Counted from the stretch's first letter, positions 47,586-58,540 are shown. The stretch: DNA of 64,000 bases from Corallococcus macrosporus DSM 14697 (GCF_002305895.1 NZ_CP022203.1:1590501-1654500), one strand, 5' to 3'. Notes: generated by a model not told the origin, from the sequence alone. Translations and numbers: made by a program.

Positions 47586-47614
47586 ATGACAGGGCGTTAA
47601 TCCGGCCCTACATT
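47586..47614 (+). promoter_or_regulatory. Sigma-A promoter
   Basis: ATGACA (47586-47591) and TACATT (47609-47614) are 17 bases apart, five of six and four of six consensus bases. The predicted start lies about 28 bases before the ATG at 47649. Just upstream, a dyad CCTTGG/CCAAGG (47545-47560) next to TTGACG could bind a regulator or be a second -35. Confidence 0.6.
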
Positions 47615-47648
47615 GGGTTCCGTTGGGTTTACGGCACAGGAGCTGCGC

Positions 47649-47927
47649 ATGGCTTACGACGGCGAGCTGGTGAAGATGGAGAACGGTCGCTGGGCGCGGT
47701 TCCAGCGGTGCCAGGTGTACCGCCCGGGCGTCGAGGACGCGGGCGAGACGATGCTGCTGATCGCCGTGGAGCTGGAGGAGCGCTTCCAGCGCCAGCTCGA
47801 CGCGGCGGCGGACTCCCTGGCCCAGTACCGCTACCAGGGCGTGCCCGTGCAGGTCCGCTTCGACGCGGACGCCCAGGGCATCACCCTGCAGCCCGAGCAG
47901 TCGGTGTCCGCACCCGCGGTGCACTGA
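47649..47927 (+). CDS. Small protein, unknown function
   Basis: The product is 92 aa (MAYDGELVKMENGRWARFQR...). AGGAG lies 7 bases before the ATG, a consensus-like promoter precedes it and a classic terminator follows, so it is a well-defined single-gene unit. The sequence suggests a small beta-rich start and a helical middle (AVELEERFQRQLDAAADSLAQY), with a strand end. There is no signal peptide. No family recognised; a cytoplasmic regulatory or stress protein would fit. Confidence 0.8.
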   Translation: MAYDGELVKMENGRWARFQRCQVYRPGVEDAGETMLLIAVELEERFQRQLDAAADSLAQYRYQGVPVQVRFDADAQGITLQPEQSVSAPAVH

Positions 47928-47981
47928 ACACCGACGCCGCGTGGGCGGACCGTTGATGATTTGACGGATTCACAACACCCG

Positions 47982-48018
47982 GGGCCTCGCGATTCACATC
48001 GCGGGGCCCTTCGTTTTT
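47982..48018 (+). terminator. Rho-independent terminator
   Basis: GGGCCTCGCGA (47982-47992) pairs with TCGCGGGGCCC (47999-48009) with one G-T pair and a 6-base loop, and TTCGTTTTT follows. This is one of the most textbook-like terminators in the window and ends the 92-aa gene transcript. Confidence 0.9.
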
Positions 48019-48038
48019 ACACGCGCTGACGAGCAGCG

Positions 48039-50090
48039 TCAGGCGTCGTCCAGCCAACGGGTGTAGGCCTCGAAGCCGTAGTCCCTGCCCAGGAATGAGC
48101 GCACCAGGTCCGCGGCGTCCCGGGAGCCGCCGGGGCCCAGCACGGTGTCCCGGAAGCGCTGGGCCGTGGCGGGGTCCATCAGCCCGTGCTCCAGGAAGGG
48201 CGTGAGCAGATCCCGGGCGATGACGAGCGACCAGAGGTAGGCGTAGTACGCGGACGAGTAGTACCCGTCGAGTTGGACGAAGGAGAGGTGGGCGTAGGTG
48301 TCGTCCAGGGCGGGGAAGGGCATGTAGCGCTCCTGGAGCGCATGGACTCGCGCGGTGGTGTCCACGCTGGCCGGGTCGCTGGCGTGGAGCTGGAGGCTGA
48401 CGGCCGCGTAGAAGAGCTGCTGGCGCAGCCACAGCCCCTTGCCGAAGGCCTCCGCGCGCCGCATGCGGAGGATGGTGTCCGTGGGCAGCGGCTCCCCGGT
48501 GTCGACGTGCCGGGCGAAGGTCCGCAGGGACTCCGGGCGCCAGGCCCACTCCTCCAGCACCTGGGCGGGGGCCTCCACGAAGTCGCGCTCCGTGCGCGAG
48601 CCGGACAGGCTCGCCCAGCGCGCGCGGCCGCCCAGGACGTGGTGCAGCAGGTGGCCGAACTCGTGGAAGAAGGTCTGCACCTGGGCGTGCTGGAGCAGCG
48701 CGGGGTGGGCGCCGGGGCGGGGGAAGTTCGCCGTCAGCACGCCCTCCGGAAGCGTCCTGCCCGCGCGGCCGGTGGCCAGGTCCCACTGCGCCGGGTGGGC
48801 GTACTTGTCCGGGCGCGGGTGCATGTCCAGGTAGAAGCGCCCCAGGCGCGTGGGGCCCTCGTAGATGTCCCAGGTCTCGATGTCCGGGTGCCACGCCGGC
48901 GCGTCGGTGACGCGGCGGTAGGTGAGTCCGAAGAGCCGCGAGGTGATGTCCAGCACGCCCTGCTTCACCCGCGTGTATTCGAAGAAGGGCCGCAGCTCGC
49001 GCGAGTCGAGCCGGTGGCGCTCCGCGCGCACCTGCTCCTTGAGGTACGTCTGCTCCCACGGCTCCACGCGGGCGGCGCCGGGCACCTCGCGCCGCTTGCG
49101 CGCCAGCAGCGCGGCGTAGTCGTCCTTCACGCGCGTGGCGGTGGCGGTGGCGAGCTGTTCGATGAAGGCCTCGGCCACGTGCTGGTGGCGGACCATCTTG
49201 TCCTCGGACGCGTAGGCGGCCCAGGACGGGTAGCCCAGGAGCGTGGCCAGGTCGTGCCGCGCCTGGAGCAGGCGTGACAGCGTCTCCAGGTTGCGCGGGT
49301 GGCCGCGCTGCTGCCCCGCGCGCCACAGCGCCTCGCGGGCGCGCCCGTCGCGCGCGTAGGTCAGGAAGGGCAGCGTGTCGGACGGGTCCGTGGTGATGCG
49401 CACCCGGCCATCCGGCCCTGGCGGGTGGTCCCGGATGTAGTCGTCTGGGAGGCCGTCCAGCGCGTCCGGGGCCACGTCCACGTACCGGACGTCCTCGCGG
49501 ATGTGCTGGCTGAAGGCCTGGCCCAGCCGCGTGAGGGTGTCGTTCAGCTCGCGCAGCCGCGCGCGGGTGGCCGCGTCCCGGTTCACCCCCGCGCGCCGGA
49601 AGCCTCGCAACACCAGGTCCACCCAGCGCCGGGTGGCGGCGTCCTGGCCGCTCAAATCCAGCGCGGCCAGCGCCGCGTAGACGCGGGGGTTGAGCGACAC
49701 GTCCGTGCGCTTGCCGTCCGTCGCCTGGGCGCAGCGCTCCGCCGCCGCGCGGAAGGCGGCGTCCGGGTGGGTGTTGGCGCCCAGGTTCCCCCGGCTGTGG
49801 GCGTCATCCAGCAGCGCCATGGCGTCGTCGTAGGCGGTGAGCGCCGCGTCCACGTCCCGCGGCGTGGGCAGCGCCAACATCGCCTGGATGCGCGCCTCCG
49901 CCTGTCGCACGTCGCGCAGGCAGGCGGCCAGGAAGCGCTCGGGCGTGAAGGTCAGTTGGCGGCCCGCGTCAGGCTCCAGCGGCCGTGGCGCGCCCAGGGG
50001 CTCACCAGATGACGCGAGGCGCTGCGCGGAGGATGGGCCAGTGCAGCCCGCGAGCGCGAGGCTGACGACGAAGACGACCAAGCGGTGCAA
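48039..50090 (-). CDS. M3-family metallopeptidase lipoprotein
   Basis: The product is 683 aa. It has the M3 oligopeptidase zinc site HEFGHLLHHVLGG (about 475) and a downstream glutamate in family context (DFVEAPAQVLEEW), plus FYLDMHPRPDKYAHPAQWDL typical of the family. The substrate is short peptides. Unlike cytoplasmic OpdA, it has a lipoprotein signal (HRLVVFVVSLALAGC). I placed the start at TTG 50090 because GGGAG precedes it and it yields a normal signal; a TTG at 50120 is the alternative. Confidence 0.92.
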   Translation of the reverse strand: MHRLVVFVVSLALAGCTGPSSAQRLASSGEPLGAPRPLEPDAGRQLTFTPERFLAACLRDVRQAEARIQAMLALPTPRDVDAALTAYDDAMALLDDAHSRGNLGANTHPDAAFRAAAERCAQATDGKRTDVSLNPRVYAALAALDLSGQDAATRRWVDLVLRGFRRAGVNRDAATRARLRELNDTLTRLGQAFSQHIREDVRYVDVAPDALDGLPDDYIRDHPPGPDGRVRITTDPSDTLPFLTYARDGRAREALWRAGQQRGHPRNLETLSRLLQARHDLATLLGYPSWAAYASEDKMVRHQHVAEAFIEQLATATATRVKDDYAALLARKRREVPGAARVEPWEQTYLKEQVRAERHRLDSRELRPFFEYTRVKQGVLDITSRLFGLTYRRVTDAPAWHPDIETWDIYEGPTRLGRFYLDMHPRPDKYAHPAQWDLATGRAGRTLPEGVLTANFPRPGAHPALLQHAQVQTFFHEFGHLLHHVLGGRARWASLSGSRTERDFVEAPAQVLEEWAWRPESLRTFARHVDTGEPLPTDTILRMRRAEAFGKGLWLRQQLFYAAVSLQLHASDPASVDTTARVHALQERYMPFPALDDTYAHLSFVQLDGYYSSAYYAYLWSLVIARDLLTPFLEHGLMDPATAQRFRDTVLGPGGSRDAADLVRSFLGRDYGFEAYTRWLDDA

Positions 50091-50266
50091 ATGCCACTCC
50101 CAGCGCGGGTGATGGGGCAACGTGCGGGGGACCGGCCTATTTCCGCTGCGCGCCCTGCAGGGAATGACGAAGAGCGCGCCGTTTCATCGAAAGTTTCCGT
50201 CGCGGACGTCGTCCGGCCCGGGGCAACGCGCCGGGGCCGGCGATGCCGCGCGGAGTCGTGCGTGCG

Positions 50267-51049
50267 TCAGCCGCTCACCTGGAAGAAGCGGGCGGCGTTC
50301 TCATGGGTGATGCGGCGCACGATGCGCTCGGACAGGCTGGCCTTGGCCAGGAGGTTGGCGGCGCGCGCCAGGCCGAGGATGTCCCCGGCGCCGTCGCCCG
50401 CGTCCGAGTCGAGCATGAGCCGCTCGCTGCCCAGCCGCCGCACCAGCGCCACGGCGCGCTCGGCCTTGAGCGCCTCGGGGTGCAGCGTCAGGCCGGCCCA
50501 GTGGCCCACCTCCAGGATGGTGCGCACCGTGCGCGCGTTGGCGTGGTCCACCAGCGCGCGCGAGGGCAGGAGGCCCGACTGCCGCAGCAGCGTGAGGATG
50601 CGCCGCGTGTGGCGCTCCTTGTCGGCGGTGGGGGTGTGCACCACCACGCGCAGCTTGAGGCCGCGGGCCAGCGCGAGCTGCTCCAGGAAGGCCTCCTCCT
50701 CTTCCTCTCCGCCCGCGTGCAGGCCCGTCTCGCCCAGGGCCACCACGCGCCCGCCCTGGAAGTAGCCGGGCAGGGCGGACAGCACCTCGCTCAGCCCGCG
50801 CCGGGGGATGCAGCGCGGGTGGACGCCCAGCGCGGCGTACGCGCGGATGCCCAGGCGCTCCAGCCGGGGGAGCTGCCGCTCCACCAGGTCATCGAAGTGG
50901 CGCAGCAGCGCCTTGGACGTGGGCTCCGGGAAGTGGTGCGCCACCACCAGCGCCCGCTCCACGCCGAAGAGGCGCATGGACTCCAGGTCCTGGTCGCTCA
51001 GGCCCTCCGGGTGGAGGTGGGCGTCGAAGATGGGCGGCGGGGTCGGCAC
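50267..51049 (-). CDS. TatD-family metal-dependent hydrolase
   Basis: The product is 260 aa. TatD-like metal motifs are visible: IFDAHLHPEGL, ALGVHPRCI, VALGETGLHAG, RVVVHTPTADK, LVDHANARTVR and MLDSDAGDG. Family members are nucleases or amidohydrolases. The GTG start at 51049 has AGGA 7 bases upstream and lies 3 bases from the ggt stop, so it is cotranscribed with gamma-glutamyltransferase. Confidence 0.85.
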   Translation of the reverse strand: MPTPPPIFDAHLHPEGLSDQDLESMRLFGVERALVVAHHFPEPTSKALLRHFDDLVERQLPRLERLGIRAYAALGVHPRCIPRRGLSEVLSALPGYFQGGRVVALGETGLHAGGEEEEEAFLEQLALARGLKLRVVVHTPTADKERHTRRILTLLRQSGLLPSRALVDHANARTVRTILEVGHWAGLTLHPEALKAERAVALVRRLGSERLMLDSDAGDGAGDILGLARAANLLAKASLSERIVRRITHENAARFFQVSG

Positions 51050-51052
51050 TGC

Positions 51053-52825
51053 TCAATCCTGCCCCAGGGCGGCGCCTTCGTTGCGCGGGTCGCTGGCGGA
51101 GAAGCGCAGCCCCGTCTTCGGGTCGCTGTAGACGGCCTCCGCGTCACCCCACTGCTCCACGCGGCGGATTTTGTGGCCCTTGGCCTCCAGCGCGGACAGC
51201 GTCGCCGGCTCCAGGCCCCACCTGTCCACCCACACCTCGTCGGGCAGGTACTGGTGGTGCACGCGGCCCTCGTTCACCGCGCGCGCCACGTCCATGCCGT
51301 GGTCCACCACGTTGCTGATGACCTGGATGACGGTGGTGGGGATGGTGGAGCCGCCGGGGCTGCCCACCGCGAGCATGACGCGCCTTGGGTCCTCCTTGGA
51401 GAACACCAGCGTGGGGGACATGGAGGACAGCGGGACCTTGCCCGGCGCAATCGCGTTGGGCTCGCCCGTCACCAGGCCGTAGGCGTTGGGCACGCCGGGC
51501 TGCGCGGCGAAGTCGTCCATCTCGTCGTTGAGCAGCACGCCGGTGCCCTTGGCCACCATGCACGAGCCGAAGCCGTAGTTCACCGTCGTCGTCATGGCCA
51601 CCGCGTTGCCGTCCTTGTCGATGACGGAGATGTGCGTGGTGTTCTTCTTCTCCGGCTCGGGCGTCAGGGTGGTGGGCTCGTCCGTCAGCGTGGAGCCCCG
51701 CACGCCTTCCTTCGGCGCCAGCAGGGACGCGCTGGGCGTGGCCTTCTTCGGGTCGATGGAGCCCGCCAGGTCCGCGACGTGCCCGGCTGACACCAGCCGC
51801 GCCAGGGGCACGTCCACGAAGGCCGGGTCCCCCAGGTGCTTCGCGCGGTCCACGTAGGCCCGCCGCACGGCCTCCACGTAGAGGTGCAGCGCCTCCGCGT
51901 CGCGGAACGCCAGGCCCTGGGGCCGGAGTTGCTCCAGCGCCGTCAGGACCTGGATGACGGCCACGCCGCCCGCGCTCGGCGGGGGCATGGTGAGCACGCG
52001 GTGGCCGCGGTACGAGCCCGCGAGCGGCGTGGCGCCGCGCGTCTTGTACGCGGCCAGGTCCTCCTGCGTGAGGATGCCGCCGCCCGCCTGCACCGACGTG
52101 GCGATGGCCTTCGCCACCGGCCCCGCATAGAAGGCCTTGGCGCCCTGCTTCGAGATGGCGGTCAGCGTGCGCGCCAGGTCGGGCTGGCGGATGAGGTGCC
52201 CCACGGGCGGGGCCTCCCACTGGCCCTGGGCGTCCTTCACCAGGAACACGCGCGAGGCCTCCGCGTCCCGGCGCAGGCAGGCCAGCCGGCCCTCCGCCAT
52301 GGTGCGGTAGCGCGGCGTCACCCACATGCCCCGCTTCGCCGCCGCGATGGCCGGCGCCAGCACCACGGCGGGCTTCAGCTTGCCGTGCGCCTTGAGCAGC
52401 TCCAGGTAGCCCGCCACGGCTCCCGGCACCGCCACGCTCAGCGCGCCGTCCGTGGACAGGCCCGGCACCACCTTGCCGTCCTTCACGTACATGTCCCGCG
52501 TGGCCGCCTTGGGGGCGACTTCACGGAAGTCCAGCACCTTCGTGTCGCCGCGCTTCGCGTCGTGCACCAGCGCGAAGCCGCCGCCGCCAATGCCGGAGTG
52601 GTAGGGGCCCACCACCGCCGCCACGAAGGCCGCCGCCACCGCCGCGTCCGTGGCGTTGCCGCCCTTCTCCAGCATCTCCAACGCCGCCGCGCTCGCCTGC
52701 GGGTAGGCCGTGGCCACCGCGCCGCCCCGGTAGGGCCGCGCCGCCTGTGCCACACACGCCACCAACATCACCGCGGTCAGCAGCCCTCGCTTCAGCACCG
52801 CACCGCGGAAGCTCATCTCCTTCAC
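51053..52825 (-). CDS. ggt: Gamma-glutamyltransferase
   Basis: The product is 590 aa with a signal peptide (LKRGLLTAVMLVACVAQA), so it acts in the periplasm. It cleaves gamma-glutamyl bonds such as in glutathione. It is an N-terminal nucleophile enzyme that self-cleaves; the new N-terminal threonine is in NTTHISVIDKDGNAVAMTTT (about residue 394). The GGSTIPTTV glycine loop and GGGFALVHD are also conserved. The GTG at 52825 has GAGGAGGG 8 bases upstream and is preferred to the ATGs at 52861 and 52816. Confidence 0.95.
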   Translation of the reverse strand: MKEMSFRGAVLKRGLLTAVMLVACVAQAARPYRGGAVATAYPQASAAALEMLEKGGNATDAAVAAAFVAAVVGPYHSGIGGGGFALVHDAKRGDTKVLDFREVAPKAATRDMYVKDGKVVPGLSTDGALSVAVPGAVAGYLELLKAHGKLKPAVVLAPAIAAAKRGMWVTPRYRTMAEGRLACLRRDAEASRVFLVKDAQGQWEAPPVGHLIRQPDLARTLTAISKQGAKAFYAGPVAKAIATSVQAGGGILTQEDLAAYKTRGATPLAGSYRGHRVLTMPPPSAGGVAVIQVLTALEQLRPQGLAFRDAEALHLYVEAVRRAYVDRAKHLGDPAFVDVPLARLVSAGHVADLAGSIDPKKATPSASLLAPKEGVRGSTLTDEPTTLTPEPEKKNTTHISVIDKDGNAVAMTTTVNYGFGSCMVAKGTGVLLNDEMDDFAAQPGVPNAYGLVTGEPNAIAPGKVPLSSMSPTLVFSKEDPRRVMLAVGSPGGSTIPTTVIQVISNVVDHGMDVARAVNEGRVHHQYLPDEVWVDRWGLEPATLSALEAKGHKIRRVEQWGDAEAVYSDPKTGLRFSASDPRNEGAALGQD

Positions 52826-53075
52826 GGGTTCAGCCCTCCTCGCGCTGTCTGAACAGTCCATCGCTGGCTTTCGTCCTGGGTGATGTGTTACCCGGGCGAC
52901 AAAAGCCTACCCTCCAGTCCGGCGACGCCAGGGGACCAGACGGACTACATGTGTCCCGGTATGCACGAACCGTGTGGTCGGGACCAGGGTTTCAGTCCGA
53001 CAACATTTTTCTTCTTGGATTGTTCTCCGGCGACGTGCATCCTGGTCCCATCATGAATCGCGTCTGGGGGAGCGT

Positions 53076-53282
53076 ATGAGCACGCCAGCCATACCCGAGA
53101 ACAAGGCCCTGCCTGGCGCCGCGCCGACCGCGGCGGAGGTGACGGTCTTCTTGAAGCCCAGCTTCGGCATCACGGTTCAGCGCAACACCCTGTGCGTCTC
53201 GGTCAGTGCGAAGGCACGGCCGGTGGACACCCCCCCGCCTTCTGATCCGCGCGCGGTTGACGACTCGATTCCCTGTCCCTAA
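53076..53282 (+). CDS. Small ORF upstream of glmU, unknown
   Basis: The product is 68 aa ([22 protein letters not shown]...[20 protein letters not shown]) with no signal peptide. Third codon positions are mainly G or C, supporting real coding. GGGGGAG lies 3 bases before the ATG. An 8-codon ORF at 53053-53079 (MNRVWGSV) ends over its start in an ATGA. The stop is 11 bases from glmU, which suggests cotranscription. No family recognised; it may be a leader rather than a functional protein. Confidence 0.5.
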   Translation: MSTPAIPENKALPGAAPTAAEVTVFLKPSFGITVQRNTLCVSVSAKARPVDTPPPSDPRAVDDSIPCP

Positions 53283-53293
53283 TTCTCCGCCGC

Positions 53294-54694
53294 ATGAGCG
53301 TTCTGGCGGCGGTGGTGCTGTGCGCGGGCAAGGGCACGCGGATGAAGTCGGAGAAGGCGAAGGTCCTTCACCCCATCCTCGGCCGGCCTCTTTGCGCGTA
53401 TCCCCTCAAGCGGGCCCTTGAACTGGGCGCCACGTCGGTGGTCCCGGTGGTGGGCCATCAGGCGGAAGCGGTGGAGAAGGCCGTCCGCGCCCTCTTCCCG
53501 GAGGCCCCGTTGCGCTTCGCGCTCCAGCGCGAGCAGCGCGGCACGGCGGACGCGGTGCGCTCCGCGGAGGAGGCCCTGAAGGGGTACTCGGGCCGGGTCC
53601 TCATCCTCTACGGCGACGTGCCGCTCCTGCGCCGCGAGACGCTGGAGGCGCTGCTGGCCGCCCATGACCAGGCGGGCGGCAAGCTGGCCATGGTGTCCAC
53701 CACCCTGGAGGACCCCACGGGCTACGGCCGGGTCCTCCGCGAGGGCGGCAAGGTGACGCGCATCGTGGAGCACAAGGACTGCACCCCGGCGCAGCGCCAG
53801 GTGCGCGAGTGCAACGCGGGCATCTACTCCGTGGACGCGGACTTCCTCTGGAAGGCGCTGGCGGACATCAAGCCGCAGAACGCCCAGGGCGAGTACTACC
53901 TCACCGACCTGGTGGAGATGGCCGCGAAGCTGGGCCCGGTGGGCTCGGTGGAGGCGGACGCCACGGAGACGGCCGGGGTGAATGACCGGGTGGAGCTGGC
54001 CGCCCGCGCGCGCGTGATGCAACAGCGCATCAATGAAGCGCACATGCGGGCCGGCGTGTCGCTGGTGGACCCGGCCACGGCCTACATCGAGGAAGGCGTC
54101 ACCGTGGGGCCGGACACCGAAATCGGTCCGTCCGTCACGCTGGCCGCCGGCACCGTGGTGGGCAGGGGCTGCGTCATTGGCCAGGGCAGCGTGCTGCAGG
54201 CCTCCACCGTGGCGGATGACACCGTCATCAAGCCCTATTCCGTGTTGGAGGAGGCCCGCGTCGGAGCGCGCAATGTCATTGGCCCCTTCTCGCGGCTGCG
54301 CCCCGGGACGGAGCTGGCCGAGGACGTGCATCTGGGCAACTTCGTGGAGACGAAGAAGGCTCGCATCGGAAAAGGTTCGAAGGCCAACCACCTCACGTAC
54401 CTGGGTGACGCTGTCATTGGTTCAGGGTGCAACGTGGGGGCGGGCACCATCACCTGTAACTATGACGGGGTGAACAAGCACCTGACTGAGCTGGGTGATG
54501 GTGTGTTCATCGGCTCCGACACCCAGCTCGTCGCGCCCGTGAAGGTGGGGGACGGCTCGTATGTCGGCGCGGGCACCACGGTGACGAAAAATGTGCCTCC
54601 CGGGAGCCTCGCTGTGTCGCGGACGCCACAGGTGACCAAGGAAGGCTGGGTGGCCACCAAGAAGGCGCGCCAGGCGAAGGCCCGGGCCGGTTAG
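53294..54694 (+). CDS. glmU: Bifunctional GlcNAc-1-P uridyltransferase / GlcN-1-P acetyltransferase
   Basis: The product is 466 aa, full length. It acetylates glucosamine-1-phosphate and then transfers UMP to make UDP-GlcNAc for peptidoglycan and polysaccharides. The pyrophosphorylase motif is [20 protein letters not shown], and other uridyltransferase segments include [12 protein letters not shown] and LYGDVPLL. The left-handed beta-helix C-terminal half shows [23 protein letters not shown] and [22 protein letters not shown]. glmS follows 107 bases later, joining successive steps of the pathway. Confidence 0.97.
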   Translation: MSVLAAVVLCAGKGTRMKSEKAKVLHPILGRPLCAYPLKRALELGATSVVPVVGHQAEAVEKAVRALFPEAPLRFALQREQRGTADAVRSAEEALKGYSGRVLILYGDVPLLRRETLEALLAAHDQAGGKLAMVSTTLEDPTGYGRVLREGGKVTRIVEHKDCTPAQRQVRECNAGIYSVDADFLWKALADIKPQNAQGEYYLTDLVEMAAKLGPVGSVEADATETAGVNDRVELAARARVMQQRINEAHMRAGVSLVDPATAYIEEGVTVGPDTEIGPSVTLAAGTVVGRGCVIGQGSVLQASTVADDTVIKPYSVLEEARVGARNVIGPFSRLRPGTELAEDVHLGNFVETKKARIGKGSKANHLTYLGDAVIGSGCNVGAGTITCNYDGVNKHLTELGDGVFIGSDTQLVAPVKVGDGSYVGAGTTVTKNVPPGSLAVSRTPQVTKEGWVATKKARQAKARAG

Positions 54695-54801
54695 GCGGCG
54701 CGGCTCTTGCTTGGGAACCAGGCAGAGCGCTGTAAGGCAGGGGTGTAGGGGAATCCCGCGGATTGCTCCGGCGGGCGTGGGCGTGAGAGAGAGGTGCAAC
54801 T

Positions 54802-56637
<1,836 letters not shown>

Positions 56638-56669
56638 CGCGCCGCGCGGCCTTGCGCCCTGTAGCGCCA

Positions 56670-56704
56670 GAAGCCCGGGCTCCCGAAGAGGGGGCTCGGG
56701 CTTC
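56670..56704. terminator. Hairpin terminator of glmS
   Basis: A 15-bp stem (56670-56684 with 56690-56704) with two G-T pairs and a 5-base GAAGA loop follows the glmS stop by 33 bases, with ATCGTTT beyond. It also faces the end of the convergent sigma-factor operon, so it may act in both directions. Confidence 0.75.
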
Positions 56705-56722
56705 ATCGTTTCCACGGCGGCT

Positions 56723-56971
56723 TCAGTCCTCCTGGCTCAGCTCCAGCAACAGGTCCAGGTCCGCGGCGGCGTCCAGGCTCTCCAGCAGCTCCAGGTGCTC
56801 CACCACCTCCTGGTCCTCGTCGGAGGGTGGGGCGCGGGGGCGTTGCGGCGCTCCAGGGGGCGGCGGTTTCGCGGGGACGCCGGGCGGCGGCGGCGCGGGC
56901 GTTTCCTGGGCCGCCGCGGAGGTGGCACCCAGCAGCATCAGCCAGACGACGGCGGGGAGCGCGCCGCTCAC
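56723..56971 (-). CDS. Small secreted proline-rich protein
   Basis: The product is 82 aa. A signal peptide (LPAVVWLMLLGATSAAAQ) precedes a short proline-rich stretch (PPPPGVPAKPPPPGAP) and an acidic tail (DLDLLLELSQED). The end resembles the acidic leucine-rich end of the anti-sigma protein upstream in the operon (EVVEHLELLESLDAAADLDLL). The GTG start overlaps the preceding stop by 4 bases. It is the last gene of the sigma operon. Confidence 0.75.
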   Translation of the reverse strand: MSGALPAVVWLMLLGATSAAAQETPAPPPPGVPAKPPPPGAPQRPRAPPSDEDQEVVEHLELLESLDAAADLDLLLELSQED

Positions 56972-57465
56972 CGGCGCCGCCGCTCACGCAGGCGCTCCCG
57001 GACCTCCTGCCGCTGCTCGGGCGAAAGCCGCCGCCAGCGGCGGAGGTTCTCCAGCATCTGCTCGCGGCGCTCCGGGTTCTCCTTCAGGTACCGCCGCATG
57101 CGCTGGCGCAGCTCGGCGCGCTGCGCCGGGTCCAGCTTCCTCAAGTCCCTGGCCCGCTCGCGCAGGGCCTGCCGCTCCGCGGGCGTCAGGCGCTCGAGCT
57201 CGCGCAGGTTGGCGCGGATGCGCTCGCGCTCCTCGGGTGGAAGCTGGCGCCAGCGCCGCAGGTTGGCGCGGATGCGGGCCTGCTCGGCGGGCGGCATGGC
57301 CTTGAACTCGCGCAGCTTCGCGCGAAGCGCTTCCTTCTGCTCCGGCGTCATCTGCTCGAAGCGCTCGGCCGCTGTCCGCGGCGTGGGCGCCTGCGCGCGC
57401 GCCGGAGCGCCCGTGAGCAGCGCCACGCCCAGCACCAGCGCGGCCGCCAGGTTCCCGGCCCTCAT
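56968..57465 (-). CDS. DUF3106-like secreted helical protein
   Basis: The product is 165 aa with a signal peptide (LAAALVLGVALLTGAPARAQ). The rest is a run of short helical repeats with recurring L-x-P-x-E-R/Q-x-x-x-R-x-x-L (LTPAERQALRERARDL, LDPAQRAELRQRMRRY, LPPEERERIRANLREL), typical of DUF3106 and reminiscent of periplasmic CpxP/RcnA-type stress sensors. It is very rich in arginine. It overlaps both neighbours and probably senses or buffers the envelope signal handled by the anti-sigma protein. Confidence 0.85.
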   Translation of the reverse strand: MRAGNLAAALVLGVALLTGAPARAQAPTPRTAAERFEQMTPEQKEALRAKLREFKAMPPAEQARIRANLRRWRQLPPEERERIRANLRELERLTPAERQALRERARDLRKLDPAQRAELRQRMRRYLKENPERREQMLENLRRWRRLSPEQRQEVRERLRERRRR

Positions 57466-57938
57466 CGCGTCACCTCCAGCTCGTGGAGGTTCGCGACGAC
57501 CTCCAGGTCATCCATGTCGTCGAGCCCCAGCAGCTCGTAGTCCTCGGCCAGCTCCAGGTTCGCCGCCAGCTCCATGACGGACGCGTCCTCCAGCGCCAGC
57601 GGCGCGCCCGGGCCGGCGCGCGTCAGGAGCAGGGACACGGCCAGCACCGCCACCAGGCCGGCGGCGGGGACCAGCACCGCCGGGCGCGGCCACGTCTTCA
57701 GCCGCGCCCACCAGGGCGCGGGCAACGCGTCCAGCTCCGCCATCACCGCGCGCCGCGAGGCCGGTGAGGGCTCGAAGGCGGGCAGCGCCGCCATGCGCGC
57801 CACGGTGGTGCGCAGCAGCGCCTCCGTGGCGCGGCAGTCCGCGCAGGTGTCCAGGTGGACACGCAGCCGGGCGCCGCGAGCCGGGGGCAGCTCGCCGTCC
57901 ACGTACGCCGTCAAATCCTCTTCGTAGTCACAGCTCAT
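57462..57938 (-). CDS. Zinc-finger anti-sigma factor (membrane)
   Basis: The product is 158 aa. The N-terminal anti-sigma domain has the HxxxCxxC zinc motif (histidine 28, cysteines 32 and 35 in HLDTCADC). One membrane helix lies at about 84-106 (AVLVPAAGLVAVLAVSLLLT), and the periplasmic tail is acidic and leucine-rich. It would hold the ECF-type sigma factor encoded just upstream until an envelope signal arrives. It overlaps the sigma gene by 4 bases. Confidence 0.92.
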   Translation of the reverse strand: MSCDYEEDLTAYVDGELPPARGARLRVHLDTCADCRATEALLRTTVARMAALPAFEPSPASRRAVMAELDALPAPWWARLKTWPRPAVLVPAAGLVAVLAVSLLLTRAGPGAPLALEDASVMELAANLELAEDYELLGLDDMDDLEVVANLHELEVTR

Positions 57939-58540
57939 GCCCTGCTCCTCGCGGGCACGGTGCCCGTCTGCAGCGCCTCAATCCTGCGCGCCACCGCCAA
58001 CGTGGCGCGGTGGATGAGGCTCTTCACGGCGGACTCGCTCGCCTCCAGCGCGTCCGCGATGTCCCGGTACGCCATGCCCTCGAAGCGGCACATGGTGAAG
58101 GCCGCGCGCTCCCGGGCGCTCATGTCCGCCAATGCCTCGCCCACCGCCCGTTCCAGCTCCCGCCCCTCCAGCGCCGCATCCGGCCTGTCGCCCTGGGGGC
58201 CCTCCCTGTCCCAGCCGTCCCTGTCGTCTCCGTCCGGCGCCGCGGCGGACGCGCGCGGCGTCCGGTACTCGCCGCGCCGCACCTCGTTGAGGCAGTGGTT
58301 GGTGGCCACCCGGAAGAGGAAGGTCTTGAAGCGCGCCGTGGGCTGGTAGGCCCGCGCGTTCCGGTAGAGCTTCACGAAGATGTCCTGCGTCAGCTCCTCG
58401 GCGCGCTCCCGGTTGCCCACGAAGCGGAAGGCGAAGCGCGCCACGCTCGCGTGGTGGCGGTCGAACAGCCGGGCGAAGGCCCGCCGGTCTCCCGCGGCCA
58501 CCCTCAACATCGCCTGTGCGTCCGAGTCCGCGTCGTCCAT
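57935..58540 (-). CDS. ECF-type RNA polymerase sigma factor
   Basis: The product is 201 aa. Region 2 is clear (LFDRHHASVARFAFRFVGNRERAEELTQDIFVKLYRNARAY and FKTFLFRVATNHCLNEVRR) and region 4 is at about 135-190 (ALADMSARERAAFTMCRFEGMAYRDIADALEASESAVKSLIHRA). A Gly/Asp/Arg-rich linker (DGDDRDGWDREGPQGD) joins them. It is the first gene of a four-gene overlapping operon with its anti-sigma factor. The ATG at 58540 is a tentative start. Confidence 0.95.
   Translation of the reverse strand: MDDADSDAQAMLRVAAGDRRAFARLFDRHHASVARFAFRFVGNRERAEELTQDIFVKLYRNARAYQPTARFKTFLFRVATNHCLNEVRRGEYRTPRASAAAPDGDDRDGWDREGPQGDRPDAALEGRELERAVGEALADMSARERAAFTMCRFEGMAYRDIADALEASESAVKSLIHRATLAVARRIEALQTGTVPARSRA

Noticed and set aside
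54695-54801. A glmS ribozyme upstream of glmS
   Set aside because: The gap is only 107 bases and I see none of the conserved pairing or core of the ribozyme.
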